Shown: positions 48,991 to 58,229 of the stretch, piece after piece | Layout of the letters: each line of letters opens with the position of its first letter | Position numbering within the stretch: the first letter of the stretch is position 1 | Origin: DAOUVR01 sp034430535 | GTDB lineage: Bacteria; Chloroflexota; Dehalococcoidia; E44-bin15 | Assembly: GCA_964443325.1 (NCBI GenBank) | Contig: CAYUCL010000001.1 | Span: forward strand, 62,001 to 126,000 | Reading direction: 5' to 3' | DNA length: 64,000 nt | Made by a program: the position numbers and the translations under genes | The notes under the pieces: generated by a model | Told to the model about the DNA's origin: nothing | The model's database searches: none | The model's input: the letters and a program-made list of their open reading frames with translations, nothing else

Positions 48991-50991
48991 CTAGGAAACA
49001 ATCCTCTTCCTCTTCTTAGAGAGGTAGTCAACCAATACGTAAGCCCCTAGATTATCCGGGCTGGTATAGAAAACCCTGCCTTTATTAGCTTTGGTTAGGT
49101 GATCAACGAATCTCTTAACATAGGGGTCACTATCAAGCATAAAGGTATTGATGACAATTCCCTCAGCGGCGCACCGCCTCGCCTCGCGGATGGTCTCTTC
49201 AAGAGTGCGAGGGCTGGGGGGATAGTCGAAAAAGGCATGACCTCCTTCAAGGTGAGCAGTGGGTTCACCGTCGGTAACCATTATTATCTGCTTGCTACCC
49301 GCTTTGTGCTTGGAAAGCAATTTCCTCGATAGCATGAAACCATGATGCATATTGGTACCATAGACATATTGATTGAAGGTAATATGCGGCAGAGTCTCCC
49401 TCTTCAGTTCGACAGCATAACTTGAAAAGCCCACAATATACAGGTTATCCCGAGGAAACTGGGAACGAATCAGGCTATCAAGGGCTAAAGCCATCTTCTT
49501 AGCGGCGAAAAAGTTGCCTCTCATAGGCATAGACCAACTAAGGTCAAGCATCAAAACAGTGGAACACTGGGTGAGGTATTCCGTTTGGTAGACCTCGAAG
49601 TCCTCCGGCCTCAACTTAATTGGGCTACCTACACCCTCCCTTGCCAGGGAGTTCATCAAGGTTCTCTCGACATCAAGTAGAAAGCTGTCCCCAAATTCAT
49701 ACTGCTTCGTCTCGTCAGACCTATCGCCACCGATCCCGCTATTCGACACCTCATGCCTGCCAAAGCGTCCCCTCTTCAAATAGCCAAAGACTTCTCTCAG
49801 CGCCTTTTGACCAAGCCTGCGGGTCGCTCTTGGGGTGAGCTTCCACTTGCTGCCTTCCTTCCAGATATAACCGGCCTTTTCAAGCACATCGGTTAGACGT
49901 TGCAATTGTTGCAGTGAACGGTAGGCATCATCCCCCAGGTAATATCTCACCCTGCTTGCATTAATATCGCTAAGGGATGCATTGAACTGACCCTGCTCTA
50001 GCTGGCTCTCTAGCGCATCCATGCCCTGGAGCTCATCCATCAGCCTCAAGGCTTCAGCCAGCGAAAGAGGTTCATCCCCCTGGAATGGGTATCCCCTCTG
50101 TTTTCTCATTGGAGAGAGATATTCTAGATTGGCTGCCAGGTCTGCGAACTCATCCCTTAGCTCCTCATCCTCGAGCAACGAATCCACCAGTTCCTCAAGA
50201 GACCGCCTTGCCTCCGCTGGCAGGCTATTTAGAAGGGATTCCATCTGTTCTATTCTTCTCCGAAGCATCTCAATGAGCTCGTCAAGGTTCGAAGGTCTCT
50301 CAGCACCGAATTGCTCACCGTATTGCTCCATGAAACTCTCGAAATCGGGTTCCAGTCCCTGCATCTTATCGCGAAGCATCTGATTGAGACTTTTTAACAT
50401 CTCTCGCAGGTTGTTCATATCATCCGGAGTCAAGCTCTCAAGATTGCGCTGGATATCCTGAAAATAAGACTCCATGACCCTGTTTCGCAGCATATCCATC
50501 AGCTCTTCAAACAGCCGGCGAGCTTCAGCATCGATGAACTCGTAGCTCGCCATCTCCTTTATCGATCCGGCGAGATCCTGGGGCAAATTATCTAGGAAGG
50601 AGAGGTTCTTGGCGGCTACATTCTCCAGTGCATTGATAAAATCTTCATCTTGCCCCCCTGCCTGCGCCTCCTCCAATCGCCTTTCGATTCCCTCCTTTTC
50701 AGTCTGAATGACCTCATCCAACCTCTGGCGAATTTCATCAAGCACCGAGCTTATGTTGTATTTATCAAGGGTCTGCCGCCTGAGATCGCGCAGTTTCTGG
50801 AGCAAATCTTGGATGCCCTGCAGCCTCTCCCCCGCTCGATTTTGCAGTCCCGAACGAAAAAGCCTCTGAAGAGCACGCAACACATCACCGTCAAAGGTAA
50901 GGCGATCAGCGAGGGCATCGATGAGCTCCTCGGCGCTCACCTCGGAGATTTCCTGGCTTCCATCCCACTGTGAGTATCTATAGCTAATCAT
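48991..50991 (-). CDS. VWA domain protein, large (chelatase-subunit-like)
   Basis: 666 residues. The N-terminal ~430 residues are helical and charged with long coiled-coil segments (DLLQKLRDLRRQTLDK, LRRRIEQMESLLNSLPAEARR). The C-terminal ~200 residues are a von Willebrand A domain with the MIDAS DxSxS (LMLDLSWSM) and a later VTDGEPTAH for metal coordination. It pairs with the AAA+ ATPase gene 1 base upstream (50993), the layout of Mg-chelatase/MoxR-VWA systems in which an ATPase and VWA protein insert metals or remodel a client. The client is unknown. Last gene of the leftward cluster. Confidence 0.85.
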   Translation of the reverse strand: MISYRYSQWDGSQEISEVSAEELIDALADRLTFDGDVLRALQRLFRSGLQNRAGERLQGIQDLLQKLRDLRRQTLDKYNISSVLDEIRQRLDEVIQTEKEGIERRLEEAQAGGQDEDFINALENVAAKNLSFLDNLPQDLAGSIKEMASYEFIDAEARRLFEELMDMLRNRVMESYFQDIQRNLESLTPDDMNNLREMLKSLNQMLRDKMQGLEPDFESFMEQYGEQFGAERPSNLDELIEMLRRRIEQMESLLNSLPAEARRSLEELVDSLLEDEELRDEFADLAANLEYLSPMRKQRGYPFQGDEPLSLAEALRLMDELQGMDALESQLEQGQFNASLSDINASRVRYYLGDDAYRSLQQLQRLTDVLEKAGYIWKEGSKWKLTPRATRRLGQKALREVFGYLKRGRFGRHEVSNSGIGGDRSDETKQYEFGDSFLLDVERTLMNSLAREGVGSPIKLRPEDFEVYQTEYLTQCSTVLMLDLSWSMPMRGNFFAAKKMALALDSLIRSQFPRDNLYIVGFSSYAVELKRETLPHITFNQYVYGTNMHHGFMLSRKLLSKHKAGSKQIIMVTDGEPTAHLEGGHAFFDYPPSPRTLEETIREARRCAAEGIVINTFMLDSDPYVKRFVDHLTKANKGRVFYTSPDNLGAYVLVDYLSKKRKRIVS

Positions 50992-50992
50992 G

Positions 50993-52393
50993 CTAAACCT
51001 GATAGAGAGTTTTCCCTGCCACTCTGTCTTTGTTCAACCTCTTGTTGAGGTGAAGCCCCTCCAAAACGAACTCCAGAGCCGATGCCATGGTGGCTGGCTT
51101 CTCACCAGCCTCCAGCCTGGCCATAGCCTCGCTCAGCCCCTCGACCTCGTTTGCCAACCTTACATATTCCTCTGAACTCATGCTTTCGGAGACCTCCACT
51201 CTAAGGCCGCTCTTGAATCTTTCCAAAAGCCCATCGAAATCATGGACGTTGAAATATCGATTGAACGTTGCTTGCACCGCATTCCTGATGAGTCTTTCAA
51301 TAACCTGCTCCTCCATTTCCTCCTCACCGCTCTCCAGTTCAATCTTCCCCTTGGTAGAGGCGATGAGAAGTGGAAGATCACAGATTCTGGGGGCTACCTC
51401 CTTTTCATCCAGCCTGATCCCTCTCCTGATAGCATTGCTCAATATATTCTCGTAATTTGATATGGACACCCGAACACTCACCCCGGACCGCTGACTTATG
51501 TCGGAACTCCCTCTCGCCTGCCTTGTTATCTCAGCAACAATCTCCTTCATGAATTGAGGGATCATGGTCTGATGCAATTCATCATCAAATGTAGTTTTCT
51601 CCATCTCCATTATCTCTATCTCATCCTCAAGGGTTCTGGGGTAATGAGTCCTTATTTGCGAGCCATACCTGTCCCGAAGAGGGGTGATAATGCGCCCTCG
51701 ATTCGTATAATCCTCCGGGTTAGCGCTGGCTACAATACACGTATCCAGGGGAAGCCTTACCTTGTAGCCTCTTATCTGGACATCCCTTTCCTCAAGGATG
51801 TTAAACAGCCCTACCTGAATCTTCTCCGCCAGGTCGGGGAGTTCATTGATACAGAAGATGCCTCTGTTGGTGCGAGGAACCAGTCCGTAGTGCATGGTGA
51901 GTTCGTCTGAGAGGTATCTGCCCTCGGCCACCCTTATTGGGTCGACCTCCCCGATGATATCAGCAATAGTTGTATCGGGGGTAGCCAGCTTCTCTCCGTA
52001 CCTTTGCTCTCGAGGAATCCAGCTTATCTCCGCACGATCGCCCTTTTTTGCAATTTTCTCGCGGCATCTTTTGCAGATGGGTTTAAAGGGATTATCGTTG
52101 ATCTCGCACCCGGCAATAGCGGGAACTTCCTCATCCAGGAAACGAACCATAGCCCTGATCATCCTCGTCTTGGCCTGCCCTCTCTCTCCCAACAAAATGA
52201 TATCCTGCCCGGAAAGAATGGCGTTCTCTACCTGAGGTATGACCGTATCGTCAAATCCGATGATGCCGGGGAAGAGCTGCTCCCCCTTTGCTATCATCCC
52301 TATGAGGTTCTTCCGCATCTCCTCCTTAACAGATAGAACCCTATAGCCTGCCGCTTTAAGCTCGCGAATATTTCTCGGTTTCCTTGTGTTCAT
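50993..52393 (-). CDS. AAA+ ATPase, magnesium-chelatase (ChlI/BchI)-like with zinc-binding insert
   Basis: 466 residues. Walker A is GERGQAKT (residues 69-76), Walker B region FCINELPDL, sensor-1 ANPEDYTNRGRI and the arginine segment TPLRDRYGSQIRTHYP. After Walker A a Cys cluster (C96, C107, C110 in the KPICKRC region) suggests a zinc site not typical of MoxR proteins. The start is ATG 52393 with GGAGG 6 bases upstream; 52411 is an alternative. It overlaps the radical SAM gene by 38 bp. It should drive the VWA partner. Confidence 0.88.
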   Translation of the reverse strand: MNTRKPRNIRELKAAGYRVLSVKEEMRKNLIGMIAKGEQLFPGIIGFDDTVIPQVENAILSGQDIILLGERGQAKTRMIRAMVRFLDEEVPAIAGCEINDNPFKPICKRCREKIAKKGDRAEISWIPREQRYGEKLATPDTTIADIIGEVDPIRVAEGRYLSDELTMHYGLVPRTNRGIFCINELPDLAEKIQVGLFNILEERDVQIRGYKVRLPLDTCIVASANPEDYTNRGRIITPLRDRYGSQIRTHYPRTLEDEIEIMEMEKTTFDDELHQTMIPQFMKEIVAEITRQARGSSDISQRSGVSVRVSISNYENILSNAIRRGIRLDEKEVAPRICDLPLLIASTKGKIELESGEEEMEEQVIERLIRNAVQATFNRYFNVHDFDGLLERFKSGLRVEVSESMSSEEYVRLANEVEGLSEAMARLEAGEKPATMASALEFVLEGLHLNKRLNKDRVAGKTLYQV

Positions 52394-53462
52394 CCACTTC
52401 CTCCCTTCCACTGACTGTGGAAACTAGCCAGCATCCAGGGTCGGGTGCCAGCATGTCGCCTGTTTGCTCGTATGCTCTGCCCCTGCATCCAGCACAGATA
52501 AGCCTATGGGAACACTTGCCGCACTCGCCCTTCAGCTCCCTTGAGCGAAGGGCGGCTAAAATGGGTGATTGCTGCCATATCTCAACTATGCTTTTCTCCC
52601 GTATGTTGCCCAACCTAACCTGAAGAAGCATGCAGGGATTCACATCGCCATTTGCTAACACTGTGATGTAGCCAAAGGGCATTCCAGCAGCACATCCTCT
52701 GCCGTAGTATGGAATTCGGCGTAAAAGGTTCATTGGGATATGCTTTGGTCGAATATCCTTCTCCTGAAGTATTAACGGATACATAGGACAGGCGGGTACC
52801 CTTATCAGTATGGGACAATCCACCTGAGCTTCGGCTAGCCACTCCATTACTTCACGTCTTTGGTCAGGCTCAAGTGCTTCGTCCACACATTCCCTCTTCG
52901 CTCTGCCAGCAAGCACCAGGTCAAAGAACTCAGCAGCCATTGCCCCGCTCTCCACCGCTAACCGAAGCATTTCGGGAACCTGCGACACAGTCTGTTTCCT
53001 GATGACCATACCAAGCTGGAAGGGCAAACCAGCCGCTTTACATGCCGATATACCTTCCATTGCCTGGTGGAAGGCGCCACTCTGGCCACGAAAAGCGTCG
53101 TGCGTTTCAGGATCGGCCCCATCGATGGAGATGGCTACCGATTGAACTCCTGCCTTCACCATTTGCCGGGCGGTCGCTTTGTCAATGAGCGTACCATTAC
53201 TTCCCAATCCCGTCACTATCCCTTTGCCTGAAGCAGCGGCTACGATATCAAAAACGTCATCCCGACATAATGGCTCCCCGCCATCGAGAACTAAAAGTCC
53301 AACTTTCCAACGCGCCAGATCATCTATCAACTGAAACGCTTCCGATGTTGACAGCTCATCTGGAAGTTCTATATCTGCTGCGTCACTATAACAGTGCTTA
53401 CAACTCAGGTTACACTTATTAGTAATGCCGAAAGAAACGAGAAATGGTGGTGGTACATTCAT
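52356..53462 (-). CDS. Radical SAM/SPASM domain protein
   Basis: 368 residues. The SAM-cluster motif is C17-x3-C21-x2-C24 (KCNLSCKHC), followed by LDGGEPL and the VAISIDGADPETHDAFRG strand. The C-terminal SPASM domain has Cys in GCAAG, NPCMLLQ, GECGKCSHRLICAGCRG and PDPGCW, expected to bind two auxiliary clusters. These enzymes modify peptides or cofactors; sequence resembles the AhbC/PqqE-type group. It sits between the PAC2 gene and the AAA+ gene. No precursor peptide gene is evident in the window. Confidence 0.9.
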   Translation of the reverse strand: MNVPPPFLVSFGITNKCNLSCKHCYSDAADIELPDELSTSEAFQLIDDLARWKVGLLVLDGGEPLCRDDVFDIVAAASGKGIVTGLGSNGTLIDKATARQMVKAGVQSVAISIDGADPETHDAFRGQSGAFHQAMEGISACKAAGLPFQLGMVIRKQTVSQVPEMLRLAVESGAMAAEFFDLVLAGRAKRECVDEALEPDQRREVMEWLAEAQVDCPILIRVPACPMYPLILQEKDIRPKHIPMNLLRRIPYYGRGCAAGMPFGYITVLANGDVNPCMLLQVRLGNIREKSIVEIWQQSPILAALRSRELKGECGKCSHRLICAGCRGRAYEQTGDMLAPDPGCWLVSTVSGREEVDEHKETEKYSRA

Positions 53463-53469
53463 GTGATTA

Positions 53470-54357
53470 TTAATGACCTCCTTTATCCTGTCCTTTGTCC
53501 CCCTTCTCCCTGAGGAACCGCTCTATCTCCTTAACAAGTTCATCCGTACTGTAGTCTGGTTGCATTTCCTCAGCACCAGTCTGCTCAGCTAACCGCTCGA
53601 AATAGTCGATAAGCTCCTTTGCTTCCTCGCTAAAGGACTCCCTGAGATGAGCCATCTTCTCCTCTATTTCCCTGTCCGTTTCCTCGGTCCAGCTATCGAT
53701 CTCGTTCATGTCGACTTCCAAGCCCGTCATCTGGGTGAGTACCTCAAGAACGGCTTTGGAAGACCGGGGATTCGCTATTTGTGTGGTGTAAATGGGTATT
53801 TCGCCCAATAGACATATGCCCTCGATATTCCTTTTTTTAGCAACCCCCAACAAGAGCCCGTTAAGGCCACTAATGCTGCCCTCTCTGAGCAGCGTTACAT
53901 CATATTTATCGAGTTCCTGGACCAATTTGGGGCTTGTCGCTGCCGCCAACACTTTTGGCTTGTTAGTATGGTAGATATGTGTGGGGGCGGCAGCAAAGGT
54001 GTATAACCTTCTCACCTCAAATTTCTGTGCCACATCTAAAACTAGATTAGCAAGGCCATACCCTTTTATGTGAGGCTGAGCTTCCGACATGAATACTATC
54101 AAGTCATTTCCTTCACCGCTCTCATAGAAGTAGAACTTGCCCTCTGGGATTCCTATCTCCTTTACTAGCGAATTCTCGATAAGAACCCCACCCAGGTCGA
54201 AGAATTCATCTGGCTCGATACTTCCCAATTCCTGAGCGTCCAATCTCTCAGTGAGATACTTAGCTGCGACGATGGCCACACCCCCCATGCCGGGCCAAGC
54301 CGCTATCATCAGGGGATTGCTAAGTTTGGGTTCTATATAGAGATTTACCGCATCCAT
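53470..54357 (-). CDS. PAC2 family protein (proteasome-assembly-chaperone-like)
   Basis: 295 residues. PAC2 landmarks: PLMIAAWPGMGGVAIVAAKYL at the start, LGSIEPDEFFDLGGVLIE, LIVFMSEAQPHIKGY, VRRLYTFAAAPTHIYHTN and NGLLLGVAKKRNIEGICLLGEIPIY. The last 60 residues are an acidic coiled coil. Bacterial PAC2 proteins are of unknown function; homologues assist proteasome assembly elsewhere. The frame is open upstream to 54522, but 54357 begins the family homology and the weak ribosome site leaves some doubt. First gene of the leftward cluster with radical SAM, AAA+ and VWA genes. Confidence 0.82.
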   Translation of the reverse strand: MDAVNLYIEPKLSNPLMIAAWPGMGGVAIVAAKYLTERLDAQELGSIEPDEFFDLGGVLIENSLVKEIGIPEGKFYFYESGEGNDLIVFMSEAQPHIKGYGLANLVLDVAQKFEVRRLYTFAAAPTHIYHTNKPKVLAAATSPKLVQELDKYDVTLLREGSISGLNGLLLGVAKKRNIEGICLLGEIPIYTTQIANPRSSKAVLEVLTQMTGLEVDMNEIDSWTEETDREIEEKMAHLRESFSEEAKELIDYFERLAEQTGAEEMQPDYSTDELVKEIERFLREKGDKGQDKGGH

Positions 54358-54459
54358 TTTTTCTAAAAGTTTCGCAACTGCCTCCCTATAACTATACTCG
54401 AAAGTGTCGATTTTTTCTAGCAGGGACAAGCATCCAAACCTATGAAACAGGTAGTGGAT

Positions 54460-54714
54460 ATGGCAACCGACAAGGTTACCTTCCTGGGAACCGCCGGCGC
54501 TCGGGTGATGGTGGCAAACCAAATCCTTGCCTCTGGCGGTCTGTGGTTCGATCTGGGTGGAACACAGATACTTTTCGATCCCGGCCCCGGCACGCTGGTC
54601 CGAGGCATGACCATGTGGCGGGCGAAGCCCTGGGAGGTGACGAGCAGGCTATCGAGTGAGACTGGTATCCGTGTCATCGCTGCCAGAGATGATATGACCT
54701 TCGACCTAGCTTAG
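54460..54714 (+). pseudogene. MBL-fold hydrolase with internal in-frame deletion
   Basis: The 84-codon frame starts with the first strand and turn of a metallo-beta-lactamase hydrolase (KVTFLGTAGARVMVANQILA, then LFDPGPGTLVR). It then passes directly to what I recall as the family's C-terminal segment, GMTMWRAKPWEVTSR and TGIRVIAARDDMTFDL. Roughly 150 residues, including the HxHxDH metal motif, are missing with the frame kept, so the product cannot be a hydrolase. The ATG at 54460 has AGG 8 bases upstream; an earlier ATG at 54442 is possible. It is divergent from the PAC2 gene. Confidence 0.7.
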
Positions 54715-54801
54715 TTGGAATAAAAGTTTGTTGTTACGAGGGGAAATGAGTCACTTAATGAATTAGCGACTTCGGGGTGCGCTACTGGCGAGGTCATGTA
54801 G

Positions 54802-54829
54802 GTAGGGGCGTTCAATCGAACGCCCCTAC
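54802..54829. repeat. Hairpin at the 3' end of truB
   Basis: GTAGGGGCGTT (54802-54812), 6-base loop, and its exact complement to 54829. The minus-strand side has no T-run, so it is more likely a dispersed extragenic palindrome than a terminator of truB. Confidence 0.6.
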
Positions 54830-54848
54830 TCATCGTTTGTTTCTGCTG

Positions 54849-55739
54849 CTAAGTTCTAGCGAAGACCTTTTCCGGCTGCCACAAATTCTTTTCTGGGAGG
54901 AAACGTAGCACAGCCAGGAAGCGACCGTCAATGGAATAGGCGCGGCAATAATCTTTATCCTCTTCCTCTCCTAGAGCCAATTGTTGACCGTTTCTAATAG
55001 CATTCTCCTTTTCTCCACTGACTATAACGGCAGTCCAGTGCTCCAGCACTACATCTATGGGATAAAGGCTATCCTGCCAGTCATTATGCTTAAAGGAGGC
55101 CTCAAGCTGTGGGATGGTGACACTATCATCGATGTCGAAGATTCCACTCCTCAACCGAGCCAATTCTCTGACGTGGGCGCCACAGCCGAGGGATTGGCCA
55201 AGATCGTGAGCTAGGGAACGAATGTAGGTTCCCTTGCCGCACTCTACAACGATAGTGCAGAGGGGAGGTCGCCAATCCATGAGCTTCAGGCGGAAAACAT
55301 CGGCCCTTCTCGGCTCTCTTTCCACTTCAATGCCAGAGCGGGCAAGCTCATAGAGGCGTTTCCCCTGGTGCTTAACAGCACTATACATTGGGGGTTTCTG
55401 AAGAATGGAACCACTGAAAGAAGGGAGCTCTCCTTCCACCTGCTCCCTGGTGATATAAGAGGGGTCAACCTTCTGCGTTACATTACCATCTGCGTCGTAG
55501 GTATCGGTGGATACTCCCAGCTCAATCTCAGCCAGATAGATTTTGTGAGCCTCTACTATAAATGGAATCACCCTTGTTGCCTGACCAAGGCAAACAGGTA
55601 GAACCCCCGTTGCGCCTGGGTCAAGGGTGCCGGCATGCCCGACACTCCTCTCCCCGCTCAGACGCCTCACTATTTTGACAACCTCTAGCGAGGTTATGCC
55701 GGCGGGCTTATTGATGTTGAGGATGCCGTCAATGCTCAA
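54849..55739 (-). CDS. truB: tRNA pseudouridine(55) synthase
   Basis: 296 residues. GILNINKPAGITSLEVV at the start, the catalytic Asp in HAGTLDPGATGVLPVC, YLAEIELGVSTDTYDADG and KPPMYSAVKHQGKRLYELAR, then a C-terminal PUA-like region. It makes pseudouridine 55 in the tRNA T-loop. Last gene of the nusA operon, overlapping rbfA by 11 bp. Confidence 0.96.
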   Translation of the reverse strand: MSIDGILNINKPAGITSLEVVKIVRRLSGERSVGHAGTLDPGATGVLPVCLGQATRVIPFIVEAHKIYLAEIELGVSTDTYDADGNVTQKVDPSYITREQVEGELPSFSGSILQKPPMYSAVKHQGKRLYELARSGIEVEREPRRADVFRLKLMDWRPPLCTIVVECGKGTYIRSLAHDLGQSLGCGAHVRELARLRSGIFDIDDSVTIPQLEASFKHNDWQDSLYPIDVVLEHWTAVIVSGEKENAIRNGQQLALGEEEDKDYCRAYSIDGRFLAVLRFLPEKNLWQPEKVFART

Positions 55740-56085
55740 ATCGCTCTTCGCTGACCTGCTTCATCAGGTGGAGGATTTCAGCCCCCCACTCCATGGAATT
55801 GTCCAGGTGGAAGTCCAGTTGGGGCATACGGCGTAGGGATAGACGTCCCTTCATTGTTCTATACAGGAAACCCGAAGCGGAGGCTAAACCTTCCATTGCC
55901 CCCTTCTTCTCCTCGTCGCTTCCCATAATACTGACAAAAACCTTGGCATATCTCAGGTCTGCCGAGGTATCTACCCTGGTCACTGTCAAAAAACAGCTAA
56001 GCCTTGGATCTTTAACCTGGCGGAGGAGAAGCTCGCTTAGCTCCTCCTGAATCAGGTCATTGATGCGCTCAGTTCGTCTGGTCAC
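55729..56085 (-). CDS. rbfA: Ribosome-binding factor A
   Basis: 118 residues with the KH-like fold of RbfA: RINDLIQEELSELLLRQVKDPR near the start, VTRVDTSADLRYAKVFVSIMG, and a late MPQLDFHLDNSMEWG. It helps 16S rRNA 5'-end maturation of the 30S subunit. It starts at GTG 56085, overlapping the infB stop by 4 bases. Confidence 0.93.
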   Translation of the reverse strand: MTRRTERINDLIQEELSELLLRQVKDPRLSCFLTVTRVDTSADLRYAKVFVSIMGSDEEKKGAMEGLASASGFLYRTMKGRLSLRRMPQLDFHLDNSMEWGAEILHLMKQVSEERFEH

Positions 56086-57923
56086 TGTTTTTCCTTTACA
56101 TAGAACTCGATGATGTCGCCGATTTCAAATTCGCTAAAACCTTCAATGACCACTCCACACTCAAAGCCAGCGGCGACCTCCTTAACATCATCCTTGAAGC
56201 GCTTCAAACTGGAGACGTTAGATTCGAAGACCTCCTCGCCGTTCCGCATGACTCTGGCAAGTGCTCCCCGGGTTATTTTGCCATCGGTAACATACACCCC
56301 GGCTACGTTGCGACTTTGGATGGAGAAGCTTGCCCGCACCTCAGCATGTCCCTCCACTACTTCCACATAGGTCGGCTCAAGCATTCCTTTCAGAACCTTT
56401 TCTACATCCTCTACCAGCTTGTAAATTATCTCATAGCATCGGATGTCTATCCCCTCGCTGTCGGCAAGTTGCTTTGCCCCAGGCTCAGGGCTGGTGTTAA
56501 ATCCAAGAACGACCCCTTTGGAGGCGAGAGCGAGGAGCACATCTCCCTCAGTAATGCTTCCACTGCCGGAGTGCAGGACATTAACTCTAACCTCATTTAT
56601 AGAAAGTCGCCCAAGGGAGGTTTTTATTGGCTCAATGCTTCCCTGCACGTCGGTCTTTAGTATGATGTTGAGCTCCTTCATGTGGCCGTCACGGATCTGG
56701 GCCGATAGTTCGCTGACAGTAAGAGCTCTAATCGGTTTCACCGCACCAAGCCTTTTCTCCTCCTGTCGCTTTTCCGCCAAGTTATGCGCTTCCCTTTCAT
56801 TGGCAGTCACGGTGAGGATATCACCAGCCTGGGGCACACTTCCAAAACCCAAGACCTCGACTGGCGTCGCTGGACCTGCTTTTCTCAAATGCTTGCCCTT
56901 GTCGTCGAACATCGCTTTTACCTTGCCCCAGGTGTCACCTACACAAAAGGTGTCGCCCACTTTTAGCGTGCCTGACTGCACTAAAACGGTTGCTAGCGGA
57001 CCCTTGGTCTTATCCAGCTTTGCCTCAATGACCGCACTGATAGCCCGCCCTTCCGGATTGGCTTTGAGTTCCTCTAGCTCAGCAACGATAAGCAGGTACT
57101 CGAGAAGTTCTGAGATCCCCTTCTTCTTCTTTGCCGAAACCGGAACGCAGACCACATCACCACCCCAGTCCTCGCAAAGCAACCCCAGGTCTGCAAGCTG
57201 TTGCTTTACTCTTTGCGGGTTAGCATTTCGCTTATCAATCTTATTAATGGCAACTACAATAGGAACATCGGCGGCACGAGCGTGGTCGATAGCTTCTATG
57301 GTTTGGGGCATCACTCCATCGTCGGCGGCCACTACCAAGATGGTGATATCTGTTACCTGAGCCCCACGCGCTCTCATTGCAGTGAAGGCTTCATGTCCTG
57401 GAGTATCGAGGAAGGTTATCTTTTTACCATCGACCTCCACTTGGTATGCACCTATATGTTGGGTGATCTCGCCCACCTCTGTGGCGGTCACTTTTGTCTG
57501 GCGTACTGCGTCGAGAAGGCTTGTCTTGCCATGGTCTACATGCCCCATCATAGTGACTACCGCCGGTCGAGGCTTTTGCAAACGGGTGTCACCATCCTGA
57601 AACGTTTGCTCCCTTTTGGGCTTGCGGGCTGAGATTGCTTTTTGCGCTTGAACGGCCTCGTAGCCAAAGTCTGAAGCTACAATTGCTGCTGTATCGTAGT
57701 CGACAACCTGGTTGATGTTGGCCATAGTGCCGTTTCTCATTAGCTGCTTGATAATTTCTATAGCGCTCTTTTCCAGGAAATCGGCGAGTTGCTTCACCGT
57801 GAGGGAGGGAGGCATTTCAATGCGGCGCTCACCTTCAATTTCGCCGGGTGCCTCAGGGGCACTTACCTCCTCAGGTACCTGCTCCACCTTATCGGTATCG
57901 GTTTTTTGGGTTTTTGCACTCAT
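56082..57923 (-). CDS. infB: Translation initiation factor IF-2
   Basis: 613 residues, a short form with only a brief N-terminal region before IF2-N (TVKQLADFLEKSAIEIIKQLM). G1 GHVDHGKTSLLDA, G3 DTPGHEAF, G4 NKIDK and G5 SAKKKKG give an intact GTPase; then domains II-IV with SRNVAGVYVTDGKI and the terminal GFSEFEIGDIIEFY. It delivers initiator tRNA to the 30S subunit. Flanked by ylxR and rbfA in the standard operon. Confidence 0.97.
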   Translation of the reverse strand: MSAKTQKTDTDKVEQVPEEVSAPEAPGEIEGERRIEMPPSLTVKQLADFLEKSAIEIIKQLMRNGTMANINQVVDYDTAAIVASDFGYEAVQAQKAISARKPKREQTFQDGDTRLQKPRPAVVTMMGHVDHGKTSLLDAVRQTKVTATEVGEITQHIGAYQVEVDGKKITFLDTPGHEAFTAMRARGAQVTDITILVVAADDGVMPQTIEAIDHARAADVPIVVAINKIDKRNANPQRVKQQLADLGLLCEDWGGDVVCVPVSAKKKKGISELLEYLLIVAELEELKANPEGRAISAVIEAKLDKTKGPLATVLVQSGTLKVGDTFCVGDTWGKVKAMFDDKGKHLRKAGPATPVEVLGFGSVPQAGDILTVTANEREAHNLAEKRQEEKRLGAVKPIRALTVSELSAQIRDGHMKELNIILKTDVQGSIEPIKTSLGRLSINEVRVNVLHSGSGSITEGDVLLALASKGVVLGFNTSPEPGAKQLADSEGIDIRCYEIIYKLVEDVEKVLKGMLEPTYVEVVEGHAEVRASFSIQSRNVAGVYVTDGKITRGALARVMRNGEEVFESNVSSLKRFKDDVKEVAAGFECGVVIEGFSEFEIGDIIEFYVKEKQ

Positions 57924-57938
57924 TTAATCCTCATCTGA

Positions 57939-58229
57939 CTAGGGAAGCATCTCCGCATATAAAGCGAGTCTCTTCTTGTCCTTCGCTGTGGTCTTCGCCC
58001 TCAACGCATGGTCAAGGTGTTCTTTTTTTAATGCTATATCCCAACAGCTTTTTGTTTTACATAAATAGGTGCCACGCCCGGATTTCTTGCCGGTAGGATC
58101 TATCTCAACGCCGCTTTCGGTCCGCACAATACGAATGAGTTCCCGCTTTGGTCTTATCTCGCGGCAACCGATACAGGTACGCTGCGGAACGTGTTTTTGT
58201 CTGCTACTCTTCTTCCTCACTGAAGTCAT
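57939..58229 (-). CDS. ylxR: YlxR family RNA-binding protein
   Basis: 96 residues. PQRTCIGCREIRPKRELIRIV is the DUF448/YlxR signature with a Cys pair, and GRGTYLCKTKSCWDIALKK provides the second Cys pair. Basic, probably binds RNA. The frame is open to 58274 inside nusA, but AAGGTG lies before the ATG at 58229; it overlaps the nusA end by 26 bp. Conserved position between nusA and infB. Confidence 0.88.
   Translation of the reverse strand: MTSVRKKSSRQKHVPQRTCIGCREIRPKRELIRIVRTESGVEIDPTGKKSGRGTYLCKTKSCWDIALKKEHLDHALRAKTTAKDKKRLALYAEMLP

Noticed and set aside
48532..48994. Frames with repeated DTVRGDV peptides
   Set aside because: Generated by the 24-bp tandem array; no ribosome site.
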